This document shows, in pieces, positions 1 to 8,122 of a DNA stretch of 64,000 nucleotides; within the stretch, counting starts at the first letter, position 1; each line of letters begins with the position of its first letter. The stretch lies in NCBI RefSeq assembly GCF_016862515.1, contig NZ_BONC01000011.1, positions 62,001 to 126,000 on the forward strand. Reading direction: 5' to 3'. The notes under the pieces were generated by a model. That model was given only the letters and a program-made list of their open reading frames with translations, did no database searches and had not been told where the DNA came from. Source of the stretch: Asanoa iriomotensis. Its GTDB lineage: Bacteria > Actinomycetota > Actinomycetes > Mycobacteriales > Micromonosporaceae. The position numbers and the translations under genes are program-made.

Positions 1-2
1 CC

Positions 3-740
3 GGTCGGACCACCAAGGACGGCACCCTGCACCTGCTCGGCTTTCTGGACCGGGACGAGCTCTTCGGTGAGCTGCTGACCCACCCGATCGCGTTCCCGTA
101 CATGTGGGGCCTCGCGGGCTGGAACATCTACACGCACCACAACCACCTCGACGTCACGCCGCCGGCCGCCGAGCCGGAGAAGCCCTACTGGGGCTGGCAC
201 CAGGACGGGTACCGCCAGAACTCCGACCCGGAGACGATGGACCCGAACCTGCCGCGCCCGATGTTCTCGCTGAAGGTGGCGTACGTCCTGTCGGACCTCT
301 CGGAGACCGGCCGCGGCGCCACCAAGGTCATCCCGGGCAGCCACCTGTGGAACTCGCTGCCGCGCCCGGCAGACCTGACGGTGCACAACCCGGACCCGGA
401 GGGCACGGTCGAGATCACCGCGAACCCCGGTGACGCGTTCATCTTCGACCGCCGCCAGTGGCACTCGCGCTCGACGAACCTGTCGAACATCACGCGCAAG
501 ATGCTGTTCGTCGGCTACACCTACCGGTGGATCCGCCCGCTCGACGAACTGCACGTCGACCCGGCCTCGGAGTGGTACCAGAACCGGACGCCGGTCCAGC
601 GCCAGCTCATCGGCGAGGGCACCCACACCGCGAACTACTGGGGCATCAACTGGGACGGCTACATCGACGACGAGATCCCGCTGCGCAAGGAGCTCAAGAC
701 GCGCGGCCTGCTCGACCGCAGCGTCCCCTGGCTGCGCTGA
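3..740 (+). CDS. Phytanoyl-CoA dioxygenase (PhyH) family protein, 5' end missing
   Basis: The frame is open from base 3 and stops at 738-740, so only the last 245 or so residues are present and the start is outside the window. The family comprises Fe(II)/2-oxoglutarate-dependent oxygenases that hydroxylate small molecules in the cytosol. The iron ligands are visible: an HxD pair in GWHQDGY (codons at 198 and 204) and a distal His in RQWHSRS (462). The Arg at 495 (NITRKML) is the likely 2-oxoglutarate anchor. The substrate cannot be told from sequence. A strong hairpin follows the stop. A different PhyH protein starts at the other end of the window, but the two are too far apart to be one operon. 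Confidence 0.85.
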   Translation, partial: GRTTKDGTLHLLGFLDRDELFGELLTHPIAFPYMWGLAGWNIYTHHNHLDVTPPAAEPEKPYWGWHQDGYRQNSDPETMDPNLPRPMFSLKVAYVLSDLSETGRGATKVIPGSHLWNSLPRPADLTVHNPDPEGTVEITANPGDAFIFDRRQWHSRSTNLSNITRKMLFVGYTYRWIRPLDELHVDPASEWYQNRTPVQRQLIGEGTHTANYWGINWDGYIDDEIPLRKELKTRGLLDRSVPWLR

Positions 741-754
741 TCTTTTCTTTGTTG

Positions 755-785
755 ACGGCCCGGCCCTTTACTGGGGCCGGGCCGT
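755..785. terminator. Bidirectional terminator between convergent genes
   Basis: A 12-bp perfect stem (ACGGCCCGGCCC at 755-766 pairing with 774-785) with a 7-nt loop lies between the stops of the PhyH gene (plus strand) and the MOSC gene (minus strand). T-rich stretches lie on the plus-strand side before it (741-750), so it can serve both directions. Confidence 0.7.
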
Positions 786-1427
786 TCACTTCTTCAACCG
801 TCGACGAACCTTGCCACGCAATGGCTCGGGCAGGTCGTCGACCGCCGGCAGCAGCCTGGGCAGCAGGTCGGGCTCGCCGTTGAAGGCGCGGAACAGCACT
901 CCCACGGTGACGTCGTGGTCGGGGCGGTGCACGACCTCGATCCCGTCGTCGGCGCCGACCTGCCCCGGGGTGACCACGCTCAGGTAGGCGCCGGGCGCGC
1001 CGTGCTCGGTGAACCGCTTGATCAGATCGGGTACGCCCCAGAAGCCGGTGAACGTCATGCACGGCGTGCGGGGCTTGGTCACCTGGACGACGGCCGAGCC
1101 GACGGCCCAGCGCTCACCGATCAGGGCGTTGGTGACGTCGAGGCCCTCGGTGGTGAGGTTCTCGCCGAACGACCCGGCTCCCAGCTCGCGGTCGAGCTCA
1201 CCGGCCCACCAGTGCGCGTCCTCGACGGCGTAGGCGTAGACGGCCTGGTCGGGGCTGCCGTGCACGCGGCGGTTGCCGATGTAGTCGCCGTCGACGCCGG
1301 CCGGGCTCACGCCGACCCGGTCGGTGGTCGGCAGCTTGTCGATGCCGGTCTGCCCGCCCGGCCCGTCGGCGTAGTCGGTGATCTTGCGAGTGCCGAGGTT
1401 GACCGAGATGACGCGCCCCGTTGCCAT
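786..1427 (-). CDS. MOSC domain protein
   Basis: 213 residues. MOSC (molybdenum cofactor sulfurase C-terminal) proteins of this stand-alone type (YiiM-like) bind or transfer the molybdenum cofactor or detoxify N-hydroxylated compounds. The core is complete: GVDGDYIGNRRVHGSPDQAV near the N-terminus, SFGENLTTEGL in the middle, and the hallmark cysteine in KPRTPCMTF. A frame extension runs upstream to 1589, but it reads across the rpsT terminator and rpsT coding sequence, so the ATG at 1427 is preferred. There is no Shine-Dalgarno; instead TAGCCT lies at 1440-1435, 7 nt before the ATG, which suggests a leaderless mRNA. Substrate and partner enzymes are unknown. Confidence 0.85.
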   Translation of the reverse strand: MATGRVISVNLGTRKITDYADGPGGQTGIDKLPTTDRVGVSPAGVDGDYIGNRRVHGSPDQAVYAYAVEDAHWWAGELDRELGAGSFGENLTTEGLDVTNALIGERWAVGSAVVQVTKPRTPCMTFTGFWGVPDLIKRFTEHGAPGAYLSVVTPGQVGADDGIEVVHRPDHDVTVGVLFRAFNGEPDLLPRLLPAVDDLPEPLRGKVRRRLKK

Positions 1428-1445
1428 GCGGCCCAGGCTACGCAA

Positions 1446-1483
1446 CGAGGGCCGCACCGCGCGTTGCGCGGGTGCGACCCTCG
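1446..1483 (-). terminator. rpsT terminator hairpin
   Basis: A long interrupted inverted repeat (CGAGGG, GCACC and GCGC arms pairing back to GCGC, GGTGC and CCCTCG) stands 32 bp past the rpsT stop on the minus strand. It lies before the start of the MOSC gene, so it separates the two transcripts. No clear U-tract, as is common in actinobacteria. Confidence 0.6.
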
Positions 1484-1515
1484 GCGAAATCGTGAACTGG
1501 CGGGTTCGCTCCAGC

Positions 1516-1782
1516 TCAGGCAGCGGGCGCGCTGAGCTTCTTGGCGATGGCCGACTTGCGGTTGGCCGCCTGGTTCTTGTGGATGACACCCTTGCTGACG
1601 GCCTTGTCGAGCTTGCGCGAAGCCTCGCGCATGAGCACGGTGGCCTTCTCGGCGTCGCCGGCCGCGGTCGCCTCGTGGAACTTGCGGATCGCGGTCTTCA
1701 GCGACGACTTGACCGACTTGTTACGCAGCCGGCGCTTCTCGTTCTGCCGGTTGCGCTTGATCTGGGACTTGATGTTCGCCAC
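1516..1782 (-). CDS. rpsT: 30S ribosomal protein S20
   Basis: 88 residues, full length for bacterial S20, a primary 16S rRNA-binding protein of the small subunit. The N-terminus [20 protein letters not shown] and the motif NKGVIHKN-like segment ([20 protein letters not shown]) are typical, and the protein is almost wholly basic and helical. The start is GTG at 1782, chosen because the mature sequence begins exactly there and because AGGA and GAGG purine runs lie 8-14 nt upstream. It forms a single-gene unit with its own promoter and terminator. S20 is usually near holA and lepA in actinobacteria; here about 11 kb of other genes separates it from holA. Confidence 0.97.
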   Translation of the reverse strand: MANIKSQIKRNRQNEKRRLRNKSVKSSLKTAIRKFHEATAAGDAEKATVLMREASRKLDKAVSKGVIHKNQAANRKSAIAKKLSAPAA

Positions 1783-1852
1783 GCGACAGCCTCGTCCTGC
1801 TCCTGGTTGGTGTGTAAAGGGCGCAGGCGAACGTCGCCACACGCGAAAAACC

Positions 1853-1881
1853 AGACTACCAGTTACCCATTGACGGGCCAA
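1853..1881 (-). promoter_or_regulatory. Candidate rpsT promoter
   Basis: On the minus strand TTGGCC (1881-1876) and TAGTCT (1858-1853) are separated by exactly 17 bp, upstream of rpsT. The -35 box overlaps the end of the MerR-HEAT gene. This would give a 5' untranslated region of about 65 nt before the GTG. Boxes were picked by eye. Confidence 0.45.
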
Positions 1882-2867
1882 AACGCCCCTCGCCGGCGCT
1901 CGAGTGTGTAGGCCGCGGTGACGGCGACCACCCGGTCCGCGTCGTGGGAAAGATCGTCGAGAGCGCGCGCCGCGCTGTCCCCCGGGATGTCCGCGAGCGC
2001 CTGTGCCAGCCGGCGACGTGCCGGCGCCTCCTGGTCGGCGAGGGCGGCCACGAGGCTCGCGGCGATCCGGTCCGCGGACGCGGGATCGCCGGCCAGTGCG
2101 CCCAAGGCGTCGGCCGCGTCGGCATCGGCCTTCTCCTCGACGATCATCCGGATCAGCGGCGGGATCGCCTCCGGTGCGCCACGGGTGCCGAGCGCCAGGG
2201 CGGCGGTCGTGCGCACGTCGGCGTCGGCGTGCGCGAGCGCGCCCCGCAGCAGGTCGGTCGCCGCCGCGCCGGGGATCTCGGCGATGCAGTGGACGGCCCG
2301 TTTGCGCCTTTGGGGCGTGGGCGCGCGCAGGCCCTCGGCGAGCAGGGCCAGCGCGTCGTCGCCGGACCGCGCGAGCGCCCAGCGGAGGGCGCCGGCGACG
2401 TTCGGGTCGGTCTCGCCCAGGGCCGCCTCGACCAGCGCCGCCACGGGCACGTCCGAGGTCAGCGCCGCTCGCTGGCGCCGCCCGGCGTCGTCGGACCCCA
2501 GGGCGTGGAGGAGGGCGACGGTCTGGAGGACGTCCGCCCAGTCGCCCGGTTCGGCGTCGTTGATCCGGTCGAGCCGGGTGAGCAGTTCCTGCTGCGCCGC
2601 GATCCGCTCCCGCGTCTGGCGGATGAGGTCGGCCACGAGCCCCGCGGGCGTGAATCCGGGATCGTCGAGCGCGCGCCCGACGTCCCGCAACGACAGCCCC
2701 AACGACCGCAGGCTCTCGACGTGAAAGATCCGGCGGATGTCGGCGCTGGAGTACTCGCGGTAGCCGCCGTGCGTGCGCCCGGTCGGCCGCACCAGCCCGA
2801 GCGAGTCGTAGTGCCTGAGCATCCGCGCACTGACCCCGGACCGCCGCGCCACGTCACCGATCAACAC
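1863..2867 (-). CDS. MerR family transcriptional regulator with C-terminal HEAT repeats
   Basis: 334 residues. The N-terminus is a MerR winged helix ([20 protein letters not shown], then [13 protein letters not shown]), followed by a dimerising helix to about residue 115. Instead of a small effector domain, residues 120-334 are alpha-helical HEAT/PBS-lyase-type repeats (for example [25 protein letters not shown]). MerR proteins twist promoters with overlong spacers; a protein partner or protein-like ligand is plausible for the HEAT part, but this is inference. GTG start at 2867, 3 bp after the stop of the HEAT gene, with GGAAGGG as ribosome site inside that gene's end. The two genes form one operon, preceded by a MerR-type operator at 3561-3577. 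Confidence 0.85.
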   Translation of the reverse strand: MLIGDVARRSGVSARMLRHYDSLGLVRPTGRTHGGYREYSSADIRRIFHVESLRSLGLSLRDVGRALDDPGFTPAGLVADLIRQTRERIAAQQELLTRLDRINDAEPGDWADVLQTVALLHALGSDDAGRRQRAALTSDVPVAALVEAALGETDPNVAGALRWALARSGDDALALLAEGLRAPTPQRRKRAVHCIAEIPGAAATDLLRGALAHADADVRTTAALALGTRGAPEAIPPLIRMIVEEKADADAADALGALAGDPASADRIAASLVAALADQEAPARRRLAQALADIPGDSAARALDDLSHDADRVVAVTAAYTLERRRGAFWPVNG

Positions 2868-2870
2868 CGT

Positions 2871-3530
2871 CTAAGACCCTTCCTGGCTGGTGGTGCCGAG
2901 TGCCACGATCCGATTCGCCTCCTCGATCGCCAACTCGAATCCGGCGTCCGGGTCGCGTGAGAGCCGTTCCGTCGCGATCGCGTGCTGCCGCACCCGCGGG
3001 TCGGCGTCGGTCATCGCGGCGCGCAGGGTCGGCATCGCCGCCTCGCCCAGCGCGACCAGCGCCCGGCTGAGGCTCAACCGGGTTTCGCGGCCGCCGCGCC
3101 CTAGCTGTGTCGCCAGCGTCCCTGCCAGTGCGGGCTCGGCACTGTTAGGCACCAGCGCGACGGCCGCCCGCCAGGCACTCCGCGCCACCTCGTCGTCGGC
3201 ATCGGTGAGCAGCGCCGGCGTGATCGCGGGCCAGGCCCGCCGATCCCCGATCTTGGACAGGGTGTGCAAGGCCTGACTCCGGGCCTGCGGCCGCGCACGC
3301 CGGAGCTCGGCGACGAGCTTGGGGATGGTCGCCTCCGGCGCGTGGCGGGTGAGCGCCCAGGTGAGCATCTCGCGCACGCTGAACTCGCTCTCGACCGCAC
3401 ACCGCTCGACGAGCTTGTCGACCAGCCGCGGATCGGGTGCCGTGCCCACCGCCATCGCCGCCCGCAACCGCACCGACGCGCTGCCGTGCTCCAGCGCCCG
3501 GCAAGCCCGCGCCGTTTCCGGGTCCTCCAT
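2871..3530 (-). CDS. HEAT repeat protein
   Basis: 219 residues composed of successive helical pairs of the HEAT type (SASVRLRAAMAVG, DDEVARSAWRAAVALV, DPRVRQHAIATERLS), with no enzyme motif, signal peptide or membrane segment. HEAT solenoids are protein-binding scaffolds. A GTG at 3551 is also in frame, but GAGGAGGT at 3545-3538 sits 7 nt before the ATG at 3530 and decides the start. First gene of an operon with the MerR-HEAT regulator. The shared repeat architecture suggests the two proteins act together, perhaps one titrating the other; function is unknown. Confidence 0.8.
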   Translation of the reverse strand: MEDPETARACRALEHGSASVRLRAAMAVGTAPDPRLVDKLVERCAVESEFSVREMLTWALTRHAPEATIPKLVAELRRARPQARSQALHTLSKIGDRRAWPAITPALLTDADDEVARSAWRAAVALVPNSAEPALAGTLATQLGRGGRETRLSLSRALVALGEAAMPTLRAAMTDADPRVRQHAIATERLSRDPDAGFELAIEEANRIVALGTTSQEGS

Positions 3531-3551
3531 GGCGACCACCTCCTCGGCCAC

Positions 3552-3582
3552 AGCGAAGGGCTTGTCACCGTGTCAAGGTCAA
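3552..3582 (-). promoter_or_regulatory. MerR-type promoter/operator of the HEAT-MerR operon
   Basis: CTTGTCACCGTGTCAAG (3561-3577) is an imperfect dyad, arms CTTG-CAC/GTG-CAAG with one mismatch. On the minus strand it lies in the spacer between TTGACC (3582-3577) and a weak TTCGCT (3557-3552), which are 19 bp apart. A dyad inside an overlong 19-bp spacer is the usual layout of MerR-controlled promoters, so autoregulation is likely. The -10 box is poor, which fits an activator-dependent promoter. Confidence 0.5.
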
Positions 3583-3592
3583 GCCTGGCGAA

Positions 3593-3644
3593 AGGAACGG
3601 TCCGTTCCTAACGCTTTCGGCAGAGGAACGGTCCGTTCCTAACG
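3593..3644. repeat. Two direct copies of a palindromic repeat (GGAACGGTCCGTTCC core)
   Basis: AGGAACGGTCCGTTCCTAACG occurs at 3593-3613 and again at 3624-3644, 31 bp apart. Each copy contains a 15-nt palindrome around a central T. The same GGAACGGTCCGTT core recurs inside the large hairpin at 44792-44844. Spacing and position upstream of the HEAT-MerR promoter allow either a protein-binding site or a dispersed intergenic repeat; recurrence 41 kb away favours the latter. Confidence 0.75.
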
Positions 3645-3662
3645 TTCGGGCAACGCGAACCC

Positions 3663-3990
3663 GGCGGCATGGCGAAGCGGAGCGTTGGCAGGCGGAAGTG
3701 CCCTGAACAAACCCCCGCTGTTGGTCTTGGATGCAGCGGACCGTCACGGCTCGCGCGCTCAGCACGGCGGACGTTGGTAAAACATCGCTGCTCCAGCAGC
3801 AATCGATTACCACGATCGCCGCCGCCCGCCGAGTACGGCGACCGCCCCCGGGCCGACCTCGTTCGCGGAAGCGAACGGGCGGAGTGGCGTTGCTGCCTTG
3901 GCAGCATCCTGTCTGATGCCAACCAGCCGCGGACCTGGCAGCGAAGCGGTGACCGGCGGGAGCGACGGTCCGGACCACCGCGGGCCCGGG
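3663..3990 (+). repeat. Intergenic repeat element, copy A (hairpin-centred)
   Basis: This non-coding stretch matches, in the same block order, the reverse complement of 33028-33312. Shared blocks are: GGCGGAAGTGCCCTG...CAA (about 3690); GGCGGACGTTGGTAA (3766-3780); a 36-nt hairpin at 3776-3811 with a GCTGCT/AGCAGC inner stem and GGTAA/TTACC ends; and GGACCTGGCAGCGAAGCGG...CCGGCGGGAGCG...GCGGGCCCGGGA (3930-3990). Copy A carries about 95 bp extra after the hairpin, including a second perfect hairpin TGCTGCC-TT-GGCAGCA (3891-3906). No protein is encoded. The stretch from 3990 to 4089 shows nothing recognisable. Confidence 0.75.
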
Positions 3991-4089
3991 ACCGGCTTCT
4001 GCTCCATGCTTGGCAATTGATCGCCACGTGGCCGGTGCAGCCGCCCGGCGTTGCCGGCCGGCCAGCTGAGTCCGCCCTCCGGGGAGGTA

Positions 4090-5076
4090 TCAGCGCCAGC
4101 CCTGGCGGGCTGACAGCCAGGACAGGGCCGCCTCGCCGTGCCAGCGTTGGTGTTGGCGGACCGTTGGGGCCGCGTCGTTGGGTGGGGCCGCGGAGCGGGT
4201 CAGGAAATATCCGGACAACGCGGCCAGGGCCGCGTCGAGGGCGCCCGTCGGCACGCCCCTCGCCGTCGGGTGGGTCGACCAGAGGGCGTCCGCGTCCAGG
4301 CCGCCCGCGTGGGCCGTGATCAGCAGGACCGCCGTGTCGAACCAGGCCGGGCCGTGGCAGAGCCAGTTCCAGTCGCAGAGCCAGGCCTCGCCCGACGCGT
4401 CGATGATGACGTTGTCGAGGCGCAGGTCGCAGTGCATGAGGTTCGGGCCGGTCGGTGCGACCAGGGACGGCGCCGACGCTTCCAGGGCGGCGAGCGCGGC
4501 CAGGCGGGGGCGCGCCGGCTCCGCCCACTCGGGCATCGGCACGCGGCCCTCGGCGATCCAGCGCCACCCGCCGAACTCGTCGGCGACCATCGGCGCGAGC
4601 GCCGGCAGCTTCAGGTCGAGCAGGGCCCGCGTCGGGTGGGCGAGGGCCGCCGCAGCCTCGGCCCAGGCGTCCAGGGTGGCGGCCAACTCCGCCTCCTGCC
4701 ACGGCAGCGTCGGCGTCCGGCCGGGGACCACCGCCTCCGCGCACAGGACGAACCAGTCCGGCGTCGCCAGGGTCCAGAGCGGGCGCGGCGCCCGGACCGC
4801 CGCCGGGAGGGCGGCGGTGACCAGCGCCTCGTGGGCGTACCAGTCGCAAAGATGACGCTGGTCCGCGGAGCGCGCGGCCTTGACGAAGACCTGCTCCCCC
4901 GCGGCCGTCGTCAACACCGCGGCGAAGCCGCTGGTGAAGCCCGCTCCGGCAGTCCGCGCGCCGACGACCGGAGAGGCCAGCCGGTCCTCGATCGCGGCCC
5001 GCATGCCGGCGGCCAACGACTCCCACGGCGGCCGGACGGCGGTCGCGTCGTAGGCGAAGGGCGGGGTCGCGAGCAT
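4090..5076 (-). CDS. Aminoglycoside phosphotransferase (APH) fold kinase
   Basis: 328 residues. The C-lobe carries the APH-family catalytic loop [12 protein letters not shown] (HxDxxxxN) and the metal-binding aspartate in WLCDWNW; the N-lobe lysine is probably the one in [14 protein letters not shown]-fold kinases phosphorylate antibiotics, sugars, choline or homoserine with ATP in the cytosol; the substrate here is unknown. The frame extends to 5181 but that would run through the lepA start; the ATG at 5076 matches where homology-like sequence begins. It is divergent from lepA (98 bp between them) and ends next to repeat copy A. No Shine-Dalgarno is evident. Confidence 0.75.
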   Translation of the reverse strand: MLATPPFAYDATAVRPPWESLAAGMRAAIEDRLASPVVGARTAGAGFTSGFAAVLTTAAGEQVFVKAARSADQRHLCDWYAHEALVTAALPAAVRAPRPLWTLATPDWFVLCAEAVVPGRTPTLPWQEAELAATLDAWAEAAAALAHPTRALLDLKLPALAPMVADEFGGWRWIAEGRVPMPEWAEPARPRLAALAALEASAPSLVAPTGPNLMHCDLRLDNVIIDASGEAWLCDWNWLCHGPAWFDTAVLLITAHAGGLDADALWSTHPTARGVPTGALDAALAALSGYFLTRSAAPPNDAAPTVRQHQRWHGEAALSWLSARQGWR

Positions 5077-5174
5077 GGCGGCAATCGTGCCGGACCGCTC
5101 CACGCCGGGGCCACCCAATTGGACATGGGAACATAGAGAGCGACCTTGACCACCGCCGATCAGAACGGACCACC

Positions 5175-7055
5175 GTGCCACCCACGCTCGACCGCGGCGC
5201 CAACCTGCCCGGCGCTACCGACCCGGTGCGCATCCGCAACTTCTGCATCATCGCCCACATCGACCACGGCAAGTCGACGCTGGCCGACCGGATGCTGCAG
5301 CTGACGGAGGTGGTCGACCCACGGCAGATGCGGGCGCAGTACCTGGACCGGATGGACATCGAGCGCGAACGCGGCATCACGATCAAGTCGCAGGCGGTCC
5401 GGATGCCGTGGACCGTGCGCGCCGGCGAGCGGGCCGGTGAGCAGGCCGTGCTCAACATGATCGACACGCCCGGCCACGTCGACTTCACCTACGAGGTGTC
5501 CCGCAGCCTCGCCGCCTGCGAGGGCGCCGTGCTGCTGGTCGACGCCGCGCAGGGCATCGAGGCGCAGACGCTGGCCAACCTCTACCTGGCGCTCGAGAAC
5601 GACCTCCACGTCATCCCGGTGCTCAACAAGATCGACCTACCGGCGGCGCAGCCCGACAAGTACGCCGAGGAGCTCGCGCACCTGATCGGCTGCCAGCCCG
5701 AGGACTGCCTGCGGGTGTCCGGCAAGACCGGCGACGGCGTACCCCATCTGCTCGACGAGATCGTCCGGCAGTTCCAGCCACCGGTCGGCGAGCCCGACGC
5801 GCCCGCCCGGGCGATGATCTTCGACTCCGTCTACGACATCTACCGCGGCGTCGTCACGTACATCCGGGTGATCGACGGCAAGATCGAGGCGCGCGACCGG
5901 ATCAAGATGATGTCCACCGGCGCCGCGCACGAGCTGCTCGAGCTCGGCGTCATCTCGCCCGAGATGGTCAAGTCGTCGGCGCTCGGCGTCGGCGAGGTGG
6001 GCTACCTGATCACCGGCGTGAAGGACGTCCGCCAGTCCCGGGTCGGTGACACGGTCACGCTCCAGAGCCGGCCGGCGACCGAGGCGCTCGGCGGCTACAA
6101 GGACCCGAAGCCGATGGTCTACTCGGGCCTCTACCCGATCGACGGCTCCGACTACCCGGCGCTGCGCGACGCGCTCGACAAGCTCAAGCTCAACGACGCC
6201 GCGCTGGTCTACGAGCCGGAAACAAGTGCCGCGCTAGGGTTCGGCTTCCGCGTCGGCTTCCTCGGCCTGCTCCACCTGGAGATCATCCGGGAGCGGCTGG
6301 AGCGCGAGTTCTCGCTCGACCTCATCTCGACCGCGCCCAACGTGGTCTACCGGGTGCTCATGGACGACGGCGAGGAGCTGACGGTCACCAACCCGAGCGA
6401 GTTCCCGGCCGGGAAGATCGCCGAGGTGTACGAGCCGGTCGTGCGCGCGACCGTCCTGACTCCCAACGACTACGTCGGCGCCGTGATGGAGCTGTGCCAG
6501 GGCCGGCGGGGCTCGCTGCTCGGCATGGACTACCTGTCGACCGACCGCGTCGAGCTGCGCTACACCCTGCCGCTCGCCGAGATCATTTTCGACTTCTTCG
6601 ACCAGCTCAAGAGCCGCACCAAGGGCTACGCGAGCCTCGACTACGAGCCCTCCGGCGAGCAGAAGGCCGACCTGGTCAAGGTCGACATCCTGCTGCACGG
6701 CGAGCCGGTCGACGCGTTCAGCGCGATCGTGCACAAGGACAAGGCCTACAACTACGGCGTCAACATCGCCTCCAAGCTGCAGAAGCTGATCCCCCGGCAG
6801 CAGTTCGAGGTGCCGATCCAGGCCGCGATCGGCAGCCGGGTGATCGCCCGCGAGACGATCCGCGCGATCCGCAAGGACGTGCTGGCCAAGTGCTACGGCG
6901 GTGACATCACCCGCAAGCGCAAGCTGCTCGAGAAGCAGAAGGAAGGCAAGAAGCGGATGAAGATGGTCGGTCGCGTGGAGGTGCCGCAGGAGGCCTTCAT
7001 CGCCGCGCTGAGCACCTCGGACACCGCGGCTGCCGACAAGGCTGCCAAGAAGTGA
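5175..7055 (+). CDS. lepA: Translation factor LepA (EF-4)
   Basis: 626 residues, including a short N-terminal extension typical of actinobacteria. LepA is a ribosome-dependent GTPase related to EF-G that acts in initiation and recovery of stalled ribosomes. GTPase motifs are intact: AHIDHGKST (G1), RGITIKSQ (G2), DTPGHVDF (G3), NKIDLP (G4). The LepA-specific C-terminal domain ends [16 protein letters not shown] followed by a lysine-rich tail. Start is GTG at 5175. The stop overlaps the start of the Nudix gene by one base, so the two are co-translated. Confidence 0.97.
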   Translation: MPPTLDRGANLPGATDPVRIRNFCIIAHIDHGKSTLADRMLQLTEVVDPRQMRAQYLDRMDIERERGITIKSQAVRMPWTVRAGERAGEQAVLNMIDTPGHVDFTYEVSRSLAACEGAVLLVDAAQGIEAQTLANLYLALENDLHVIPVLNKIDLPAAQPDKYAEELAHLIGCQPEDCLRVSGKTGDGVPHLLDEIVRQFQPPVGEPDAPARAMIFDSVYDIYRGVVTYIRVIDGKIEARDRIKMMSTGAAHELLELGVISPEMVKSSALGVGEVGYLITGVKDVRQSRVGDTVTLQSRPATEALGGYKDPKPMVYSGLYPIDGSDYPALRDALDKLKLNDAALVYEPETSAALGFGFRVGFLGLLHLEIIRERLEREFSLDLISTAPNVVYRVLMDDGEELTVTNPSEFPAGKIAEVYEPVVRATVLTPNDYVGAVMELCQGRRGSLLGMDYLSTDRVELRYTLPLAEIIFDFFDQLKSRTKGYASLDYEPSGEQKADLVKVDILLHGEPVDAFSAIVHKDKAYNYGVNIASKLQKLIPRQQFEVPIQAAIGSRVIARETIRAIRKDVLAKCYGGDITRKRKLLEKQKEGKKRMKMVGRVEVPQEAFIAALSTSDTAAADKAAKK

Positions 7056-7585
7056 TGCCGCTGGCGTCCGGACCGTCGGCCGGTTTCTGTGCCCGCTGCG
7101 GTGGGGCTCTGGTCTCGCGGCCGCCGACGGCGTGTCCGTCCTGCGGCTATCAGCTCTATGTGAACGCGCGGCCGACCGCGAGCCTGGTCGTTCTTGACGA
7201 TCTTGGTCGATTTCTGGCGTTGCGGCGGGCGATCGAGCCGATGGCCGGGCTGTGGGAGACGCCGGGCGGGTTCTGCGACGGCTTCGAACACCCGCGGGAC
7301 GCCGCGCTGCGCGAGGGCCGCGAGGAACTCGGCGTCGAGGTGCAGATCAGGGACTTCATCGGCATGTACGTCGGCGCGTACGAGTTCCAGGACGAGCTGC
7401 TGCCGGTGCTGGACTGCTTCTTCTTCGCGACCGTCGACCCGGCGGCGATCCGGCTCGACCCGGCCGAGTCGACGGAGCTGACCTGGTTCGACCTGGCCGA
7501 TCCGCCGAAGATGGCGTTCTCGACAATGGACGAAGCCCTGGTCGACGCGGCCCGCCTCCGCGAATCGTTGCCGTCGGGGAAATAA
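7055..7585 (+). CDS. Nudix hydrolase with N-terminal zinc ribbon
   Basis: 176 residues. A four-cysteine zinc ribbon (C12, C15, C27, C30) precedes a Nudix domain whose box is complete: G72, E78, R86-E87, E90-E91, G93 (GGFCDGFEHPRDAALREGRE then ELGV). Nudix enzymes cleave nucleoside diphosphates linked to another group; the ribbon-Nudix layout resembles NADH pyrophosphatase NudC, but the protein is shorter, so a general housecleaning role is as likely. The ATG overlaps the lepA TGA (TGATG); an alternative GTG lies one codon earlier. Coupling to lepA is unusual and may be simply positional. Confidence 0.85.
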   Translation: MPLASGPSAGFCARCGGALVSRPPTACPSCGYQLYVNARPTASLVVLDDLGRFLALRRAIEPMAGLWETPGGFCDGFEHPRDAALREGREELGVEVQIRDFIGMYVGAYEFQDELLPVLDCFFFATVDPAAIRLDPAESTELTWFDLADPPKMAFSTMDEALVDAARLRESLPSGK

Positions 7586-7676
7586 ACCTGCCATCCGGGG
7601 GATAGATCCGGTTTGGCGCTCCACCGCCTCGGGAACTTACGGGCTGTCACACACCCCCCGAGGAGGAGGAAGGGCC

Positions 7677-7964
7677 ATGACCGCAGGTGGAATCATCACC
7701 GCACTGATTATCGGTCTGATCATTGGTGCCCTGGGCCGGCTGGTCGTGCCCGGCCGCCAGAACATCCCGATCTGGCTGACGCTGGTCATCGGTGTCGTCG
7801 CCGCGCTGCTCGGTTCCGCCATCGCGCGTGCCGGCGGCTTCGCGGACACCGGCGGCTTCGTCGACTGGCGGGAGCTGCTGCTGCAGATCGTCCTCGCCGC
7901 CGTCGGCGTGCTGCTGACCGTCAGCATGTACGGACGCCGCCGGGGCCGAGTCAGCCGGTACTGA
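7677..7964 (+). CDS. GlsB/YeaQ/YmgE-family small membrane protein
   Basis: 95 residues with three hydrophobic segments (about 4-20, 32-51, 65-84). The family is annotated as transglycosylase-associated stress membrane protein; the biochemical role is not established. The glycine-rich first helix (GGIITALIIGLIIGALGRLV) followed by PGRQNIPIWLTLVIGV is characteristic. A near-perfect ribosome site GAGGAGGAAGG ends about 5 nt before the ATG. Single-gene unit with a strong terminator 22 bp downstream. Confidence 0.8.
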   Translation: MTAGGIITALIIGLIIGALGRLVVPGRQNIPIWLTLVIGVVAALLGSAIARAGGFADTGGFVDWRELLLQIVLAAVGVLLTVSMYGRRRGRVSRY

Positions 7965-7986
7965 CGCACGGTAACGACGTAGCACC

Positions 7987-8018
7987 GGAAACGGCCGCCC
8001 CTCGGGGCGGCCGTTTCC
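7987..8018 (+). terminator. Rho-independent-type terminator
   Basis: A 15-bp perfect inverted repeat (7987-8001 with 8004-8018, arm GGAAACGGCCGCCCC) with a 2-nt centre, 22 bp after the small membrane protein gene. It is symmetrical in its T/A-rich outer ends, so it could also stop transcription coming the other way. Confidence 0.8.
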
Positions 8019-8040
8019 TATGTGTGATGTGGAGGCCTGT

Positions 8041-8057
8041 CGTAAAAGAAATTTACG
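8041..8057. promoter_or_regulatory. Candidate operator upstream of the sugar ABC importer
   Basis: CGTAAA-AGAAA-TTTACG is a dyad with 6-bp perfect arms, AT-rich in an otherwise GC-rich region and 66 bp before the binding-protein start. The layout fits a repressor site for a sugar-responsive regulator, but no regulator gene is adjacent. Confidence 0.45.
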
Positions 8058-8122
8058 TACTACTCTGCCGCGAAGAAGGTTACCTACAAACCCCGAGCCC
8101 CCATCGCGGAAGGGAATGCGTC

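Noticed and set aside
3608-5488. 626-codon frame on the minus strand through repeat copy A, the APH gene and lepA
   Set aside because: Overlaps established genes in another frame; no domain.
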